A stretch of 64,000 bases of DNA from Ochromonas danica (lineage: Eukaryota > Sar > Chrysophyceae > Chromulinales > Chromulinaceae), in contig VKHL01000042.1 of assembly GCA_015146655.1 (NCBI GenBank), positions 1-64,000 on the forward strand. Direction: 5' to 3'. The position numbers were made by a program, and so were the translations under genes. A model generated the notes under the pieces. It saw nothing but the letters and a program-made list of their open reading frames with translations, made no database searches and was not told where the DNA came from. Positions within the stretch are counted from its first letter, which is position 1. Every line of letters begins with the position of its first letter. Positions 22,248 to 34,527 of the stretch are shown here, piece after piece.

Positions 22248-22585
22248 CTAAGGTGATGGTGCCCTTCGACCATGACTGGCTACTGTACGAGGACGCCATC
22301 GGAATGAATCCATCGTCTCCGTAGCCCATCGTGTGCTTTGCTTGTCAGAGACGGAAGGATAACGACGATTCAATAACACAGGATTGTATCGTTGCTCATC
22401 ACCATAAAGCTTCATCTGTCACACCACCACCATCTCTCATTAATGATCATCATCATGTATGATTACATTGAATAGAAAGCACTTACCACAGCAGGGGGTG
22501 AAGAACTTAACAATCGACGAGGAGGAGCGGATCTTGATCGTGACATGTCAATTTCATTTGGAGGACTTCTCAATCCTACTCACCC

Positions 22586-22617
<32 letters not shown>

Positions 22618-25600
22618 ACATTAATGCTGGCAAGGAAGAGGACTAATACAATAGTACAAACACCACAGTAATCTTACCAGGAATGAGCATTCTATCATCT
22701 CTCTCAATACCAGCAGGTCGAGGAGGATGGACAGTCAAACTGTTAACATTGGTTGCAGTCATTCCAGCAGGACAGCTGGAGACACTTGGATAGCTCTCAT
22801 TGGAGTAACTCTCGTTCATAGTGCTGCGATGACTCTTCGAAGACAGTACAGTGCCTGTAGTAGTAGCTGGATCATCACCATTGAAACCATCAGATCCACT
22901 ACTATATGATCCCGTAGAACTGCCAATAGCAGCAGCAGTAGTAGAAGTAGGTGGTACTAGACTGTCTCGACTCATCATGGTATCAGTATTAATCGTTCCT
23001 TTCCTCATCATCTCTTGCTTCTTCTTTGATGATGAAGGAGACATATTGATGAATGATTTCACTTCTTGTGAAGCAGTATTACCTTTATGATCATAAACAT
23101 ATCGTGTTGGTGAAGCATCAGCATGACGAAGATCAAACCCTGGACTCTTCTTAAAGAGATATCTTCGATCTGGAAGAACTCGAGGTCGATCAACATACTT
23201 AGCAGGTACACCTTTACGAGTCATGACTGTCAATTTCTTTCCTTTCCCTTTCACCGTACCTTTCCTCTCAATTGCTTTGTTGTTGTTGTTGTTGTTACTC
23301 ACTATGACAGTTCCAACAGGTTTATCTTGACCAGGCCAGCGGAACTGACTCTGTGCTTCAGTAAGAGGAAGAGGTTGTTGTTGATCAAGTTGATTGACAG
23401 CCATAGCGATATTCTCTTTGTTAGGTAGATCACCATAACATGATCGAGGCATGTGATTCCCTATCATCACTTGACTACGATGAGGTGTTAGTGTTGGTTG
23501 AGCTGGTGGACCACGTTGAATAGGCCATTGATAACGTTCTTGTTGTTCAGTACATTCATCTAATGGAATAGGTTGGTGAATGACCTGCTCTTCTTTCTTC
23601 TTCTTAGACGGTAACGATGACGTCATTGCCATTGCTTTGTTCATATCCTCTACTGCAGTGTCAGTATATCGTGGATCAAGATTGGTCGTAGATAATGTTG
23701 TTTGATGACGCATTTCTTGACCTACTTGACTAGCAATATTCTTGGTAGTAGTAGTGGTAGTGGTAGTAGTAGCAGGAGGAGGTTTGGTGCTATTGTAAGG
23801 ATTGAATTGAGAGTCATATTCTGATTGACCATCAAGAGATCTTCTCTTCCCACCAAACTCAAAGCTTGCAAAGGTATTGCTTCTTGATAGTCTTGCTTGA
23901 GCATGATTGACAGAGGTCACGGGTAAGGAGGAGGAGGAGGAAGAGGTAGTAGCAAACTTATCCGCATATTCAGAGATCTCTGTTGGGCGTTGATTGGAAG
24001 AAAGTTTACGACTTGGAACAACTGCTTCAGCAGGTTCTAATCATTCAACAACAAACAGATAATCAGACAACAGCAAGACATAATAGTATATATAGTATAT
24101 ACACTACACAATATATACACAATGTATACACTATATACAGTATATATACAATAGCAAGATGTAGCAGTATATACAGTATACAGAGTAATATAGAGGAAAT
24201 GCTTAAATCAAGTTAAGCAAATACGTGAATATGATAAGGGTATATACATGAAACACTACACAATACTTGTATAAACAATATACACTACACTATACTATAC
24301 ACTATACAACATATACAGTATATACACTATACAACATATACACTATACAACATATACACTATACAATATATACAGTATATACACTATACTATACACTATA
24401 CAACATATACACTATACACACAATATATATACTATACACAGTAACAAACATACCTAATGCATTCCAAGCAAAGAAAGAAGGAGGATGAGCAGCTGATGGT
24501 GTTACAACACCTGCTACCCCAACATCATGATCTTTCTCATAACATTCCTTAGCAGCTACTTCTTGTCTTTTACGTAATATAGCAAATCGATCATCATATT
24601 CTGATTGCCATGTAGCTGAAGAAGTACCTTCTCCTTGTACTACCCCATCACCTTCTAACAGTCCCAAGGGATTAGTCTTATACCTTGTCATTGTCATAGT
24701 CTCCTTGGCCTTCTGTTGATTGGTTGGAACAACAACAGAAGGTGTTGTGAAGTGACTATCATATTCTGACTGTCCTTCAAAAGGTACACTCACTCTATTA
24801 GTGGTAGGAGGAGGAGGAGGAGGAGGAGGTGGAAGGGTATCAACAGACCAAGCAAACTGTAACGGTCGTTCTTCTCCTCCTCCTCCACCTACTCGTTTGT
24901 TAGCTTTCAATTGATCAACCATAGGCTTGGATGCTTTAAACACATCATGGTAGCTAGCTTCATACTCAGTCAAGGGAGTGCGATGGTCTCCATCATCTAG
25001 CAGATGTAACGCCTTCACATGGTCTTCTCCCATGGTACCCTCTACACGATGACTTCTTCTTGTAGTAGTATTAGTAGTAGTAGAGAGAGGTTTGGGTTGA
25101 TATTGTGCTTCATACTCTGTGATAGGAAGATCACCATTTCTAGGCTTGATAGGTGGAGGAGGAGGAGGAGGAGGTTTGTTAGCTTCTTGTTCAGCCCAAG
25201 CAAAGAAAGCTGGGATATCTTCATTACGAAGAACAACTAATCCAGCAGCTGGATCTACTGCTGTAGTAGCAGGTAAGGTAGTAGTAGTGGTAGCAGGAGG
25301 AGGAGGAGGAGGAGGGCCATGGCTAGCATCATATTCTGTCTTCCAATTCTTGGCTGTCTTATCGTATTCTTCCATGCCAATGATCGGTGCTTGATTGGAA
25401 TAATTCTCACGATCTGATGGCTTACCAGCTGCTGGTGGTGGAGGAGGTGGATCTCCTCCTCCTCCTCCTCCACTAGGCCAAATGAACTTCGCATCATATT
25501 CTGTCTTTTCCAAAGGAACAGATCGTCTTGTTGATGGTCTAGTAGTAGTAGGAGGTGGTGGAGGAGGAGTGGTAAGAGACCAAGCGAACTGTGGCGGTGA

Positions 25601-27196
25601 CTCATCATGTGGTCCCTTTGCTATTACCACTCCTCCTCCTCCTCCTACTAGACCTTGGAAACGTTCTTTATACTCACTCTTTAGTCGAGTAGATGATGTA
25701 GAATCATCACTAAAGAGATTAAGACGATCGTTAGACTCCTTCTCATTCAATGTGCTACTAGCCGTTGGGACTGCTAAGGTAGCAGGACGAGCACCTTCCC
25801 ATTCCAAATACTTGTCACCATATTCTGTTCGGTAATGCTCAGGAGGAACATGAATAGTATGTACAGCAGCAGGAGGAGGAGGAGGGGTGGTGGAGGAGGA
25901 GGTCCAGGCATAGAAAGTGGGAATAGCACTTCTGCTAGCTGTTGGCACTCCAGCAGCAGGAAGAGAGCTAGCATTACCATTAGCATTACCATTCATCTCA
26001 TTCAAATGACGTCTCATTTGATCACGTAAGGACTGGTACTCTGCTTGATACTCACTCTGATACACCTCCTCGGTAGTGTTGTTGTCTCTCACCAACACTA
26101 CATCATCACCATTACCATTACCATGATTACCATGACTACCATCTTGTTGTTGTTTAGTTATGAGAGGTCTAGGTAGTATTGGTTTAGTCATCTGGAGGTT
26201 AGCAGGAGGCCATTGATATCGACTGTGATACTCTGAATCATCTGTAGTCACTACCCTCTGCCTCTCTCTACCACTACCTCTACCATCACTACCTCTGTTA
26301 CCCTCACTATCATCTCTTTGGGGTAAAGGCCAAGCAAACTGTACAGGTACATCTTCTTTACGAGGTCTATAACGAAGTGGACTACTACTAGCAGCTTTAT
26401 CAATATATTGTGATTGATATTCACTAGTCACTTTAAAGTAGTGATGAGGACTACTATTATTGTGTGGTTCTTGTTCTTCAAAGAGGTTGAAGGAAGGAGG
26501 AGGAGGAGGAGGAGCGGTAGTAGTAGTTAGTGTAGCATATTCTCGTTCACTTAATGGCCATTGGTATTTCTTCTTATATTCAGATTCTCCATCTTGAACA
26601 TATTGTGACTGTGTAGTAGCAGCAGGAGGAGCAGGAGGAGGAGGAGGAGGAGGAGGTTCAGGCCAAGCGAATACCATCGGCTTGACTGCTTCTTCTTGTT
26701 GATTGCTTGGCTTGCCACTGACCTTTGCTGTCATGTCAAGGTGTTTGTTGGTATAATTCTGTTTGTATTCAGAACGTTGTCTATGAAGAGTGTAGGCATC
26801 ATATTCACTGTCCTCTACACTATTAAGAGGTAACACACGAGACATACCAGACTGATGATGTCCTTGTTGATGTTGTTCTAATAGAGGCCATTCGATATAC
26901 TTCGTCTTGTATTCACTTTGACTATTCATCTTATATTGCTCTAACTGATCAACTCTCTCATTGCCATTGTCTTCTTCTACTACTACTGCTGGAGGAGGAG
27001 GAGGAGGAGGAGGTTTAGTGTTATCCTTCTTCTTCTTCTTCCCTCCTCCTCCTTCTGCTACAGCTAGTGCATGCTTTGCTTCCTTCTCTTGTAATAAACT
27101 TTCTTGTCTTGCTCGTAGAGAAGCACGACGACGATCAAAGTCATCCTTCCAATTACCTCCCTATAGACAACACACACACACACACACACATACACA

Positions 27197-27268
<72 letters not shown>

Positions 27269-27283
27269 NNNNNNNNNNACACA

Positions 27284-27369
<86 letters not shown>

Positions 27370-28134
27370 CAACAGTTAGGATGAACACCATAGCATATCA
27401 TAGCATAGCATCTTCAATCTGTTTTACCTCTGCTGTTGCTGTTGCTGCTGTTGTTAGTGAAGGATTAGCAATGAGTCTCTCTTGGAGACTTCTTTTAAGA
27501 TGATCAGGATGAGATTGATATGCTTCACGATTCTCAGATTGCCAATGAGCAGCTGAGAGATGAAGTGAAGAAGAAGAAGGACCAGCACGAGGTGGAGAGG
27601 TAGGAGGAGCAGGTAGTTCCCATTGCTTGTATCTGTCTGTATACTCGGTGGACATTGTGAAGCCTTGCTGTTGCTGTTGTTGCTGTTGTCTGGCTTGGGC
27701 TTCATGATCAAGTTGTGCTAGTCGTGCTTGGTCTCGAAAGAGGTCAGTATGATTGATTAATCTGCCAGGAGAGGAAGTTGACGTGGACAGACCATGAACA
27801 CCCGCAGGAAAGAAAGGCGGTTGCTGTTGTTGAGCGGTAGTGGTAGGACTGCCATGACGACGAATGATTCTTCTCTGTGGGGAGACAGCCACTTCCAAGG
27901 CATGACTATCCCATGCAGCAGCAGTTGGTCGTACTGCTGAACCAGCAGGTACAAATGGTTTACTTTTGGATTCTTCGGTATGTCTCACTGGACGATGAAC
28001 AACAGATGAAGAAGAAACAGGTTGGATAGGATCTGATGGGAAAGGATAAGATGGAGGATGAACTGTCCCAGCAGGCATGAAAGCAGTTTTCGAATTATTT
28101 CCACCATAAGCTGTTGATGACTTGTTAGTGACCC

Positions 28135-28209
<75 letters not shown>

Positions 28210-28414
28210 CAATGAATGACAAACACATTGACAGACAGATAGACAGACAGATATTTTCTTGTTCAGTATTTCATTTTCAATTTCTCTCAAGGTTATTGAC
28301 TTACCTATGAGTGCTGCTATGGCTACGATTTCGTTGTGAACTATTATGACCACTAGTGCCACCACGAGATCCAGCAGAAGATCGAACTTGTCCAGTTCGA
28401 GCAACAATTGGCAT
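22248..28414 (-). CDS. Giant MDM1-like repeat protein (SEYxxxYxW motifs), six exons
   Basis: MDM1 binds microtubules and centrioles through SEYxxxFxW repeats. Exons 28414-28305, 28133-27428, 27160-24454, 24036-22678, 22575-22487 and 22415-22248 give 1,712 residues (human MDM1 has about 700). About 18 copies of [ST]EYxxxY/F, often followed by W-P, are spread along the chain (SEYKTKYIEWP, SEYKKKYQWP, SEYHSRYQWPP, TEYDAKFIWP). Between them a second repeat, FAW plus a Pro-run (FAWPEPPPPPPP, FAWSVDTLPPPPPPP, FFAWAEQEANKPPPPPPPP), occurs about eight times. The rest is disordered and the C-terminus is Arg-rich. Intron 1 holds a (CAA)n run, intron 2 a (CA)n run with an unresolved N gap, and intron 3 a TATACAC array. 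All junctions keep frame. Family assignment rests on the repeats alone. Confidence 0.78.
24083..24440. repeat. TATACAC/TATACAA short-period array in intron 3
   Basis: Irregular array of TATACACTA, TATACAACATA and TATACAGTATA units inside the third intron of the MDM1-like gene. Low complexity; no gene. Confidence 0.85.
27168..27367. repeat. (CA)n microsatellite with a 10-N gap
   Basis: About 200 bp of nearly pure CA dinucleotide with a few TA variants, interrupted by ten N at 27269-27278. It fills most of intron 2 of the MDM1-like gene. The Ns mark an unresolved length, so true repeat size and local coordinates are uncertain. Confidence 0.95.
28137..28208. repeat. (CAA)n microsatellite in intron 1
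   Basis: About 24 CAA units next to the acceptor of intron 1 of the MDM1-like gene. On the coding strand the run is (TTG)n and serves as the pyrimidine-rich tract. Confidence 0.92.
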
Positions 28415-28790
28415 TGTTGATAAATAGGTCAATGACAATAAGCTTTTGATCTAACTATCAATCTATCCACTTGTAATGATAGACACTACTTTCCACTTTC
28501 TCTCTGACTGTTTCGTTGATTCTCAATGAAACGATTTGAATTAAAAGACAAACAACAACAACAAGCAACCAAGACACAAGTTTGAAAATCGCTAAAATCG
28601 CGTTGTTGGACTGGATTTCTTCAAAAACGCTCTAACGGTCGGTTTGGTTTTGGGAAGTTAACCTTGGCGTTGAAACTGTCCCACAGAGAAAGAGAGAGAG
28701 ACAAGCAGTGAAGATTGAAGAAAATTAAATTAAATTAAATTAAATTAAGTTAATCCGTAGAAACTCTAATAATAAGACAGATTGATCACC
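28415..28790. other. Divergent promoter region, MDM1-like and ankyrin genes
   Basis: 376 bp between two divergent starts. It contains an (AAATT)n run at 28722-28748 that ends in TTAAGTTAA (28745-28753), 38 bp before the ankyrin gene ATG. Probably holds both promoters. Confidence 0.55.
28745..28753. promoter_or_regulatory. TTAAGTTAA motif upstream of the ankyrin gene
   Basis: Ends 37 bp before the ATG at 28791, at the end of an AAATT pentamer run. Same 9-mer as the cluster at 1-66. Role inferred. Confidence 0.35.
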
Positions 28791-31019
28791 ATGGATAATA
28801 ATGCTAATGAAGTAAAATCCTCAGCAGTGGATGGTGAAGAGGTATTAATTAACTTGTTCACACCATTAATTACCACTCCCACTCTCTCACTCTCACACTC
28901 ACGCTGTCTTCTCTTGTGGCTGTGATGTTGTTGTTGTGACGGTATTGGTGATGGTCGATGATATTGTTTGTGGGGGGCATGGATGATGTTGACTGCAGGA
29001 AGAAGAAGTCCACATTGATCCCAACACTCTCAAACCTGACCTCTATTTTGCTGCTTCTACCAATGAAACAGATAAGGTCTTGGAGTTACTTAATCAGAAT
29101 GTTCCTCCTACTCATATTGATATTCGATCTGGACTAACGGTAAGTGATTTTATCCTTTCCGCCCCCAAATCTACTAGTTGATCTGACTGTCTGCTGTGAC
29201 TGTGGTGTGGTCTAATATGGTCTGGTGTGTTGTAATGTGGTCTAATATGGTCTGTTGTGTATTGATCTTCTCTCAGGCGCTGCATTGGGCTGCTCTCAAT
29301 GGAAATGTCCTTTTAGTCAAAAAATTACTCGAAAAGTAAGAAACAACACCTATAGTACCTCCATAGTAGACTACTAGTATATCATACCATATCATACCAT
29401 AGTACACTACCCTTCATCTTATATTGACTATACGATGATGATGGAATAGAGGAGCCAGTGAACCCTATCGTGCTTATATTACTCGTAAACAAAAGGAATC
29501 CAAAGCAAAAGAGAAGAGAATAAGACGTCATGAGAGTAAATTAGAAGCTATCACAGAACAACACTCAGAAGATCCTACAGGTGGTCCTGTCGATGAAAGC
29601 AAAGATGACCCCTCCAATAACAATAACAAGAGGAAAGCTGCTGAGGATGAAGATGATGAGTTAGATGAAGATCACTTTGACATGGGTCTAGATCCTACGG
29701 AACAATCTGTCGATTATACTCGGAATACACCTTTACTCTGGGCAGTACAAAGAGGTCATTTACGTATTATTTGGTTATTATTAACAGATGGTTATTCACC
29801 AAATGATATTGATAAAATGGAAAATAATTCTTTACATCTAGCTGCTGCTTATGGTGATGTGAAAAACTTACAAGTTTTAATTAATTCTGGTGGGAATGCC
29901 AATGCAGTGAATTATTATAAGAATAAACCATTAGATATGGCAAAGAATAAAGCAGTACGTGATATGTTAGCCATTGCTATGGAAGCTGGTGCATCTCTAA
30001 CATTAGAAGATCGTGCACGAAAACACGATCAAAATATTCGACAATATAAGAAAATGACAGATTCTTTACAACAAACTATACAAGAAGCTATCATAGCTAT
30101 GCAAGATTCTTTATCTCATGGTAGTAGTGGTAGTAGTAGTAATAATGGTAGTAATTCATCAAAACGTATGAATCGTTTATTAATGGATGCGATTACCATG
30201 GGTGATGAATATGCATTAGATCAAGATCTTATCGATCAAGCTGCTATCTTATTAAAGAAGTTAGAAGTAGCACAAGATCTTGAAGCTGATATTTCAGCTT
30301 TACAAAGACAATCTCCTATTAGTACACAGACTGATTATCAAGAACATGTCTATAAACTAGAAAGAAGTATTGAACGTGCTGCTGAAATACAAGTGGAAGA
30401 ACATAAATTACGTCTTGGATTAGAATTAATACGACGTTGTCAAATTGAATATTGGTTATCCACACTATTAGATCGATTAAAAGATGTTATCACAGCAGTC
30501 GATGCTAATGAACATGATATGAATAAATTACGTGCTGCGATTGAAAAAGGTCAAATATTACGTGTACATCAGACATTATTAGATCGTGCACAGATATTTC
30601 TACGTCGTTTAGATGCTGAATTAGGTATGTCACGTGCATTAAAGAATATCCCAACTATTCGTCTACCACTTGATAATCCTCCAGAAGGATATTACACAGA
30701 AGATGATATTGGACATATTAAAGAGACAGAAGGATATCCTTTACCACCTGCTGATACTGGTGAATATGTTTGGATTCCTGCATTATCTTATACTAACTTC
30801 ATGACTGCGATTAATAATTTACGAAATTGTTATAATGGTGCAGATATCTTAGGTGCTAATCCTACTATTATTACTGAATCAAAAGAAAGATTAATGAAAG
30901 CTGAGAAAGAATTAAAACAATTAGAAACAAAAGATACAAGTGATAAAGCAGCAGCTTTAGAAGTTGTTAAGAAATTAGCTAAGAAGTTGAAAAAGAAGAA
31001 GAAATCAGAAAAGAAATAA
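28791..31019 (+). CDS. Ankyrin-repeat protein with long helical C-terminus
   Basis: Exons 28791-28841, 28999-29139, 29277-29335 and 29450-31019 give 606 residues. The start sits in an ideal caccATGG context. Ankyrin repeats are split in two groups: about residues 28-85 (LTALHWAALNGNVLLVKKLL) and about 160-245 (NTPLLWAVQRGHLRIIWLLL, NNSLHLAAAYGDVKNLQVLI). A charged insert rich in Lys and Glu/Asp lies between them. The C-terminal 330 residues are mostly helical, coiled-coil-like, with a Ser/Asn-rich linker near residue 310, and end in a Lys run (KKLKKKKKSEKK). No catalytic domain is seen, so a scaffold role is likely. Specific partners are unknown. Confidence 0.85.
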
Positions 31020-31191
31020 TAATATTAATATTAATACCCTTCCATATTCTTAGTGCTCTGGTTGGTTGTAGTATGGTGAAGAGTAGGCTATTACATGTAA
31101 ATTGAGATTAAACACTATATGTGTGTGAGAGAGTGTGTGTAGTGTATCAGTGTGAGTGAGGGATGTGGTTAGATTGTGATGGGTTAGTAAC

Positions 31192-31914
31192 TTAGGCTTT
31201 ATGAATGGTATAGAGTCTAGCCCTAACAAGGTCTTCCTCAGGACAATACGAGGCAAGCTGACTATCCATAACTGTAGCAGGCGCTAACTCTTCCTCCACA
31301 ATCAACCCAACACTTCGTGCAGCTTCTACCACTTGACTTTGCTCGACACCAGCACGTGGTACATGACATAGAATTAAACGACCTTGTGGGAAATGAGTCA
31401 ATATCATGAGAACCGTTTGAAAGAAAGGTTCTAGTAAAGCATGTTTATATAAGACATCTCCTGCTATGAGAAACACTTGAGATGTACTCTGACTCTCTTC
31501 TATCTGACTCAGAATAGAGGTCAAAACAGGATTATACCAATCTAATCTCTCAACTAAGACCTTAGTTTGATTCAATTGGAAGTCAGATTTCATATGATCT
31601 AATGACCGTTGGTCATGATCGGTAGCAATAGTCAGAACACTTCCACGCTTCTCTGCTATCATAGAGACTACACCTGTTCCAGCACCTAACTCTATTACAA
31701 TAGCATTCTGAACGAGTGTTGGATGAGTAAAGAGATGATTGACTAGACATAAACTACCACACCATAATTTCTGTCCACTGATTTCCACATTTTTGGTTTG
31801 ATTGGCTAATAGTATGGTAATGGGTAGATAAGCAACTGTTGTGACAGAGATTTTATACTCTCCTAGTTGAAAATCTTCTAGTTCATATTCAACTTCATCT
31901 TCACTATCACTCAT
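31192..31914 (-). CDS. METTL21/22-type protein lysine methyltransferase
   Basis: Family-16 SAM-dependent methyltransferase, a group that modifies lysines on chaperones and translation factors. Single exon, 240 residues from the chosen start MSDSEDEVEYE; an ATG seven codons upstream is less likely because the acidic head starts here. Visible motifs: GQKLWCGSLCLVNHL (pre-motif I), VIELGAGTGVVSM (motif I, SAM binding), TDHDQRSLDHMK (acidic loop) and FLIAGDVLYKHALLEPFF (post-II, D-V-x-Y). The substrate cannot be told. It is divergent from a second methyltransferase gene, with 374 bp between starts. Confidence 0.85.
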   Translation of the reverse strand: MSDSEDEVEYELEDFQLGEYKISVTTVAYLPITILLANQTKNVEISGQKLWCGSLCLVNHLFTHPTLVQNAIVIELGAGTGVVSMIAEKRGSVLTIATDHDQRSLDHMKSDFQLNQTKVLVERLDWYNPVLTSILSQIEESQSTSQVFLIAGDVLYKHALLEPFFQTVLMILTHFPQGRLILCHVPRAGVEQSQVVEAARSVGLIVEEELAPATVMDSQLASYCPEEDLVRARLYTIHKA

Positions 31915-32288
31915 TTTCTCCAAGTTGATGATCAATGAGTTTGTTCTCCAATCAATTCATCCATTGACAGCTGCAGCAAGACTCATTACTTTTGGAGATT
32001 TGAAGATTTGGCAGGCTTCGTTCGCAGTTTCGTATTTTCGTACTTTTGTTTGTGTATCTCCGCGCACAGCACACCACCACCACCATGGAACATTCCACAT
32101 GGAATAACAGAATATATTTGGTCGAGATCGAAGTATCTCCTCTCATACTATCCTTGAGAAGAATTTGCACCTAATACAAGGGCGAGAATTTCTATTTGAA
32201 GTCATTTCATCCTCAAACTTCCTAATTACACTTCCTATAATTTCACTTTCTTTGTTGTTGCATCATCATCATCATCATCATCATCATC
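31915..32288. other. Divergent promoter region between two methyltransferase genes
   Basis: 374 bp holding both 5' leaders. Contains a (CAC)n run near 32069-32083 and a (CAT)n run directly before the ATG at 32289. No gene seen. Confidence 0.55.
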
Positions 32289-33770
32289 ATGCCCAATTAC
32301 GGTGAAGCGAGTTATTGGGATGAACGTTATGAGAATGATAAAGATGATCCTTTTGATTGGTTATTTGAATTCGATGAGTTAAAAGAGATCTTAGATATTC
32401 TTGTTCCTGATAAATCTCTTCATACCTTGGTGGTTGGCAGTGGAAATGCTCCATTTAGTCCTGACCTGTAAGTGAAAATCACTCATCCGACTATCTCTCT
32501 ATTGCCATATAGTTATACTCTTTAATGATCTCCTACTATATCTATATTGAAATATTTGCATTTTCGTTTCTTCCCTAACCTTCTAACCCGTATCTTTCAT
32601 TTTGTTTTTCATATTTTCTAGAGAGTTGAAAGGTGGATTCACTGATTTGATCAACATTGATATCTCCAAAGTAGTCATTGATCAACAAAGAGAGAGCTAT
32701 CCTAATCAGACTTGGATGGTCATGGATGTCACTCAAATGACCTTTCCAGATCAAACTTTCCCTTTGATTATTGACAAGTCCTTAATCGATACTTTACTCT
32801 GTTGTTCCAATAGCCATAAGAAGGTCATGGCGATGTTGAAAGAAATTGAACGTGTCTTGAAAGTTGGTGGTAGATTTATCACATGGTCATTACATAGTAT
32901 TGAAGAGATTATCCCCAAGTTTGAATCTTTTGGATCAACTTGGAAGATTCGTGCTTATCGTGTCAAATCCAATCGATGGAATGAAAATGAACATCGTAAG
33001 CGTGCAGTAGCACATACAATGATTGTGTGTGATAAAGTCGAAGAAAGCACTGAGAATGAAGGCGCGGTTGGAGTTGTAGCGGGTGTTACCACTGCCAGCA
33101 ATAATGCTGGAAACAGTGATGACAATCATGGTGGTAATACCACCAACCAGGTTGATCCTTTATACCGTGTCCCTGTGGTCTTGACTGAGTCTGACTATCT
33201 TCAATTAAAGAGTTATGCTGATATGGTAAGACAAAGCGCTTATCGTCTTGGCTGAATGACATGTGTATGAATGTGAATGCTCTGGCCAAATGTGATATGA
33301 GCTATCTGTTTTATTGGTGTTGATTATAAGTTGTTGATAGTAAATCAATTGATTGGTGCGTCTGATAGATCAACGCTAGACTTCCCGATATCTAACCTTT
33401 TGGATATTCGGAAATCTGCAGATCTACATGATCCACGTCCTGATTGCAATGTAATGTTTCGTAGAGTGATAACACGCAAGTGATGCTAACAACTACTATG
33501 TGTGTTGCTGTTTGTATACGACAGGTGAATTTACAAGCTGCTATGGAAAATAGTTCAGTAGACCATTTGCGGTATTTACTGCACCGTGCTGTTCGAATGG
33601 TGGAATATCCTCGTAGTCGTTATCAAGAAGTTGATAAACTTACGATGTATCATACGGAAAATTTGGCAGCTTTCTTCCAGGAGGAAGCAGAAGAAGCTGT
33701 CTGTGACTTACTTGCACTGCACAAGAAAGGCAATAGGAATAAAGGGGAAAGTTCTAGAGAAGAGCAATAA
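32289..33770 (+). CDS. METTL13/EEF1AKMT4-like methyltransferase
   Basis: Exons 32289-32467, 32622-33225 and 33525-33770 give 342 residues. The opening PNYGEASYWDERYENDKDDP-FDWL is diagnostic for the eEF1A lysine methyltransferase group (METTL13, EEF1AKMT4). Then come LVVGSGNAPFS (motif I, with S-G-N in place of the usual C-G-N), INIDIS (motif II), WMVMDVTQMTF and LIIDKSLIDTLLC (post-I/post-II), and VLKVGGRFITWS. A Thr/Asn/Gly-rich insert (about residues 235-265) and a third exon with a helical, Glu-rich tail extend it beyond the minimal domain. The likely role is lysine methylation of eEF1A or a related factor in the cytosol; the substrate is inferred from family only. Confidence 0.86.
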
Positions 33771-34527
33771 CTTACATAGAAAAGATAGATATTAGCATAC
33801 GATACCGTCAAACACGTCTTTTAAATGGTGTTTAACATAAACGATTGACATGGTGGGAATTAGCTGAACTAACGGATTCTGCCGAATAGCGTGAAAAGAC
33901 CATTTATGCTGTTGAAAAAGACTTTTGCAAAGAGAAATAATAGATTGCAAATTGACGCTCATCTTCAACGCATCGGTCTGTATGATCATGCTTCTCACCT
34001 CCTATAAAGTTTTTCTTCTATCACTACCATAGATAGAAGAAAAACTTTGACCAGAAGAATCCGTTGTTTGCCCAAATAAACAGGATGTGATGAAAAGAAC
34101 GCGATCATGACTTTTCTCTTTCCTCTCAATCAAGAGGAGAGGAATGCAAAATGAAAAGAGGCCTGAAAATGACCTCGGATCGCATCAAATCCCTCCCCCG
34201 CACCATAGAAGAAGATGAAGAAGTCAATGAAATCTCTCTCTTTCTGCCACTCACTCACTCACTCACTCACTCACTCACTCAGTCAGTCACTGTATAGAGG
34301 AGAATGACCTCACTGTACAGTCTAGTCTGACTAACACCACCTGATCACATCACAATCGAATGCCATAACTTACAGGAGAAAGAAGAAGAAGAGGATAAGA
34401 GACTGTTCTATCTTCACCTATCCGATCCGACCTTGTCTTTTCTTCTATCCCCTGTCTATTTCTGTCTATTCCTAGAAGGAATTGGTTGTTATTTTCTCTC
34501 CTCATAAATCATCAATTAGCTATCCTA
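33771..34527. other. Intergenic region before the Pellino gene
   Basis: Contains a 17-bp perfect hairpin (34006-34048, listed separately), a (CACT)n run at about 34250-34280 and the leader of the Pellino gene. No gene seen. Confidence 0.6.
34006..34048. repeat. 17-bp perfect inverted repeat, 9-nt loop
   Basis: AAAGTTTTTCTTCTATC at 34006-34022 is the exact reverse complement of 34032-34048; the loop is ACTACCATA. It lies 236 bp past the stop of the METTL13-like gene. It could be a 3'-end processing structure, a foldback remnant or chance in AT-rich DNA. Confidence 0.85.

Noticed and set aside
27064-27401. Open frames encoding alternating Val-Cys or Thr-His repeats
   Set aside because: These are translations of the (CA)n/(TG)n repeat, broken by Ns, inside an intron.
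22727-28407. Several plus-strand and alternative-frame open stretches rich in Gly, Leu or Asn
   Set aside because: They are shadows of the MDM1-like exons and its triplet repeats; the minus-strand frame carries the conserved SEY motifs and all splice junctions fit.
33384-33417. Imperfect inverted repeat in intron 2 of the METTL13-like gene
   Set aside because: Only about 11 of 14 positions pair, which is not remarkable in AT-rich DNA.
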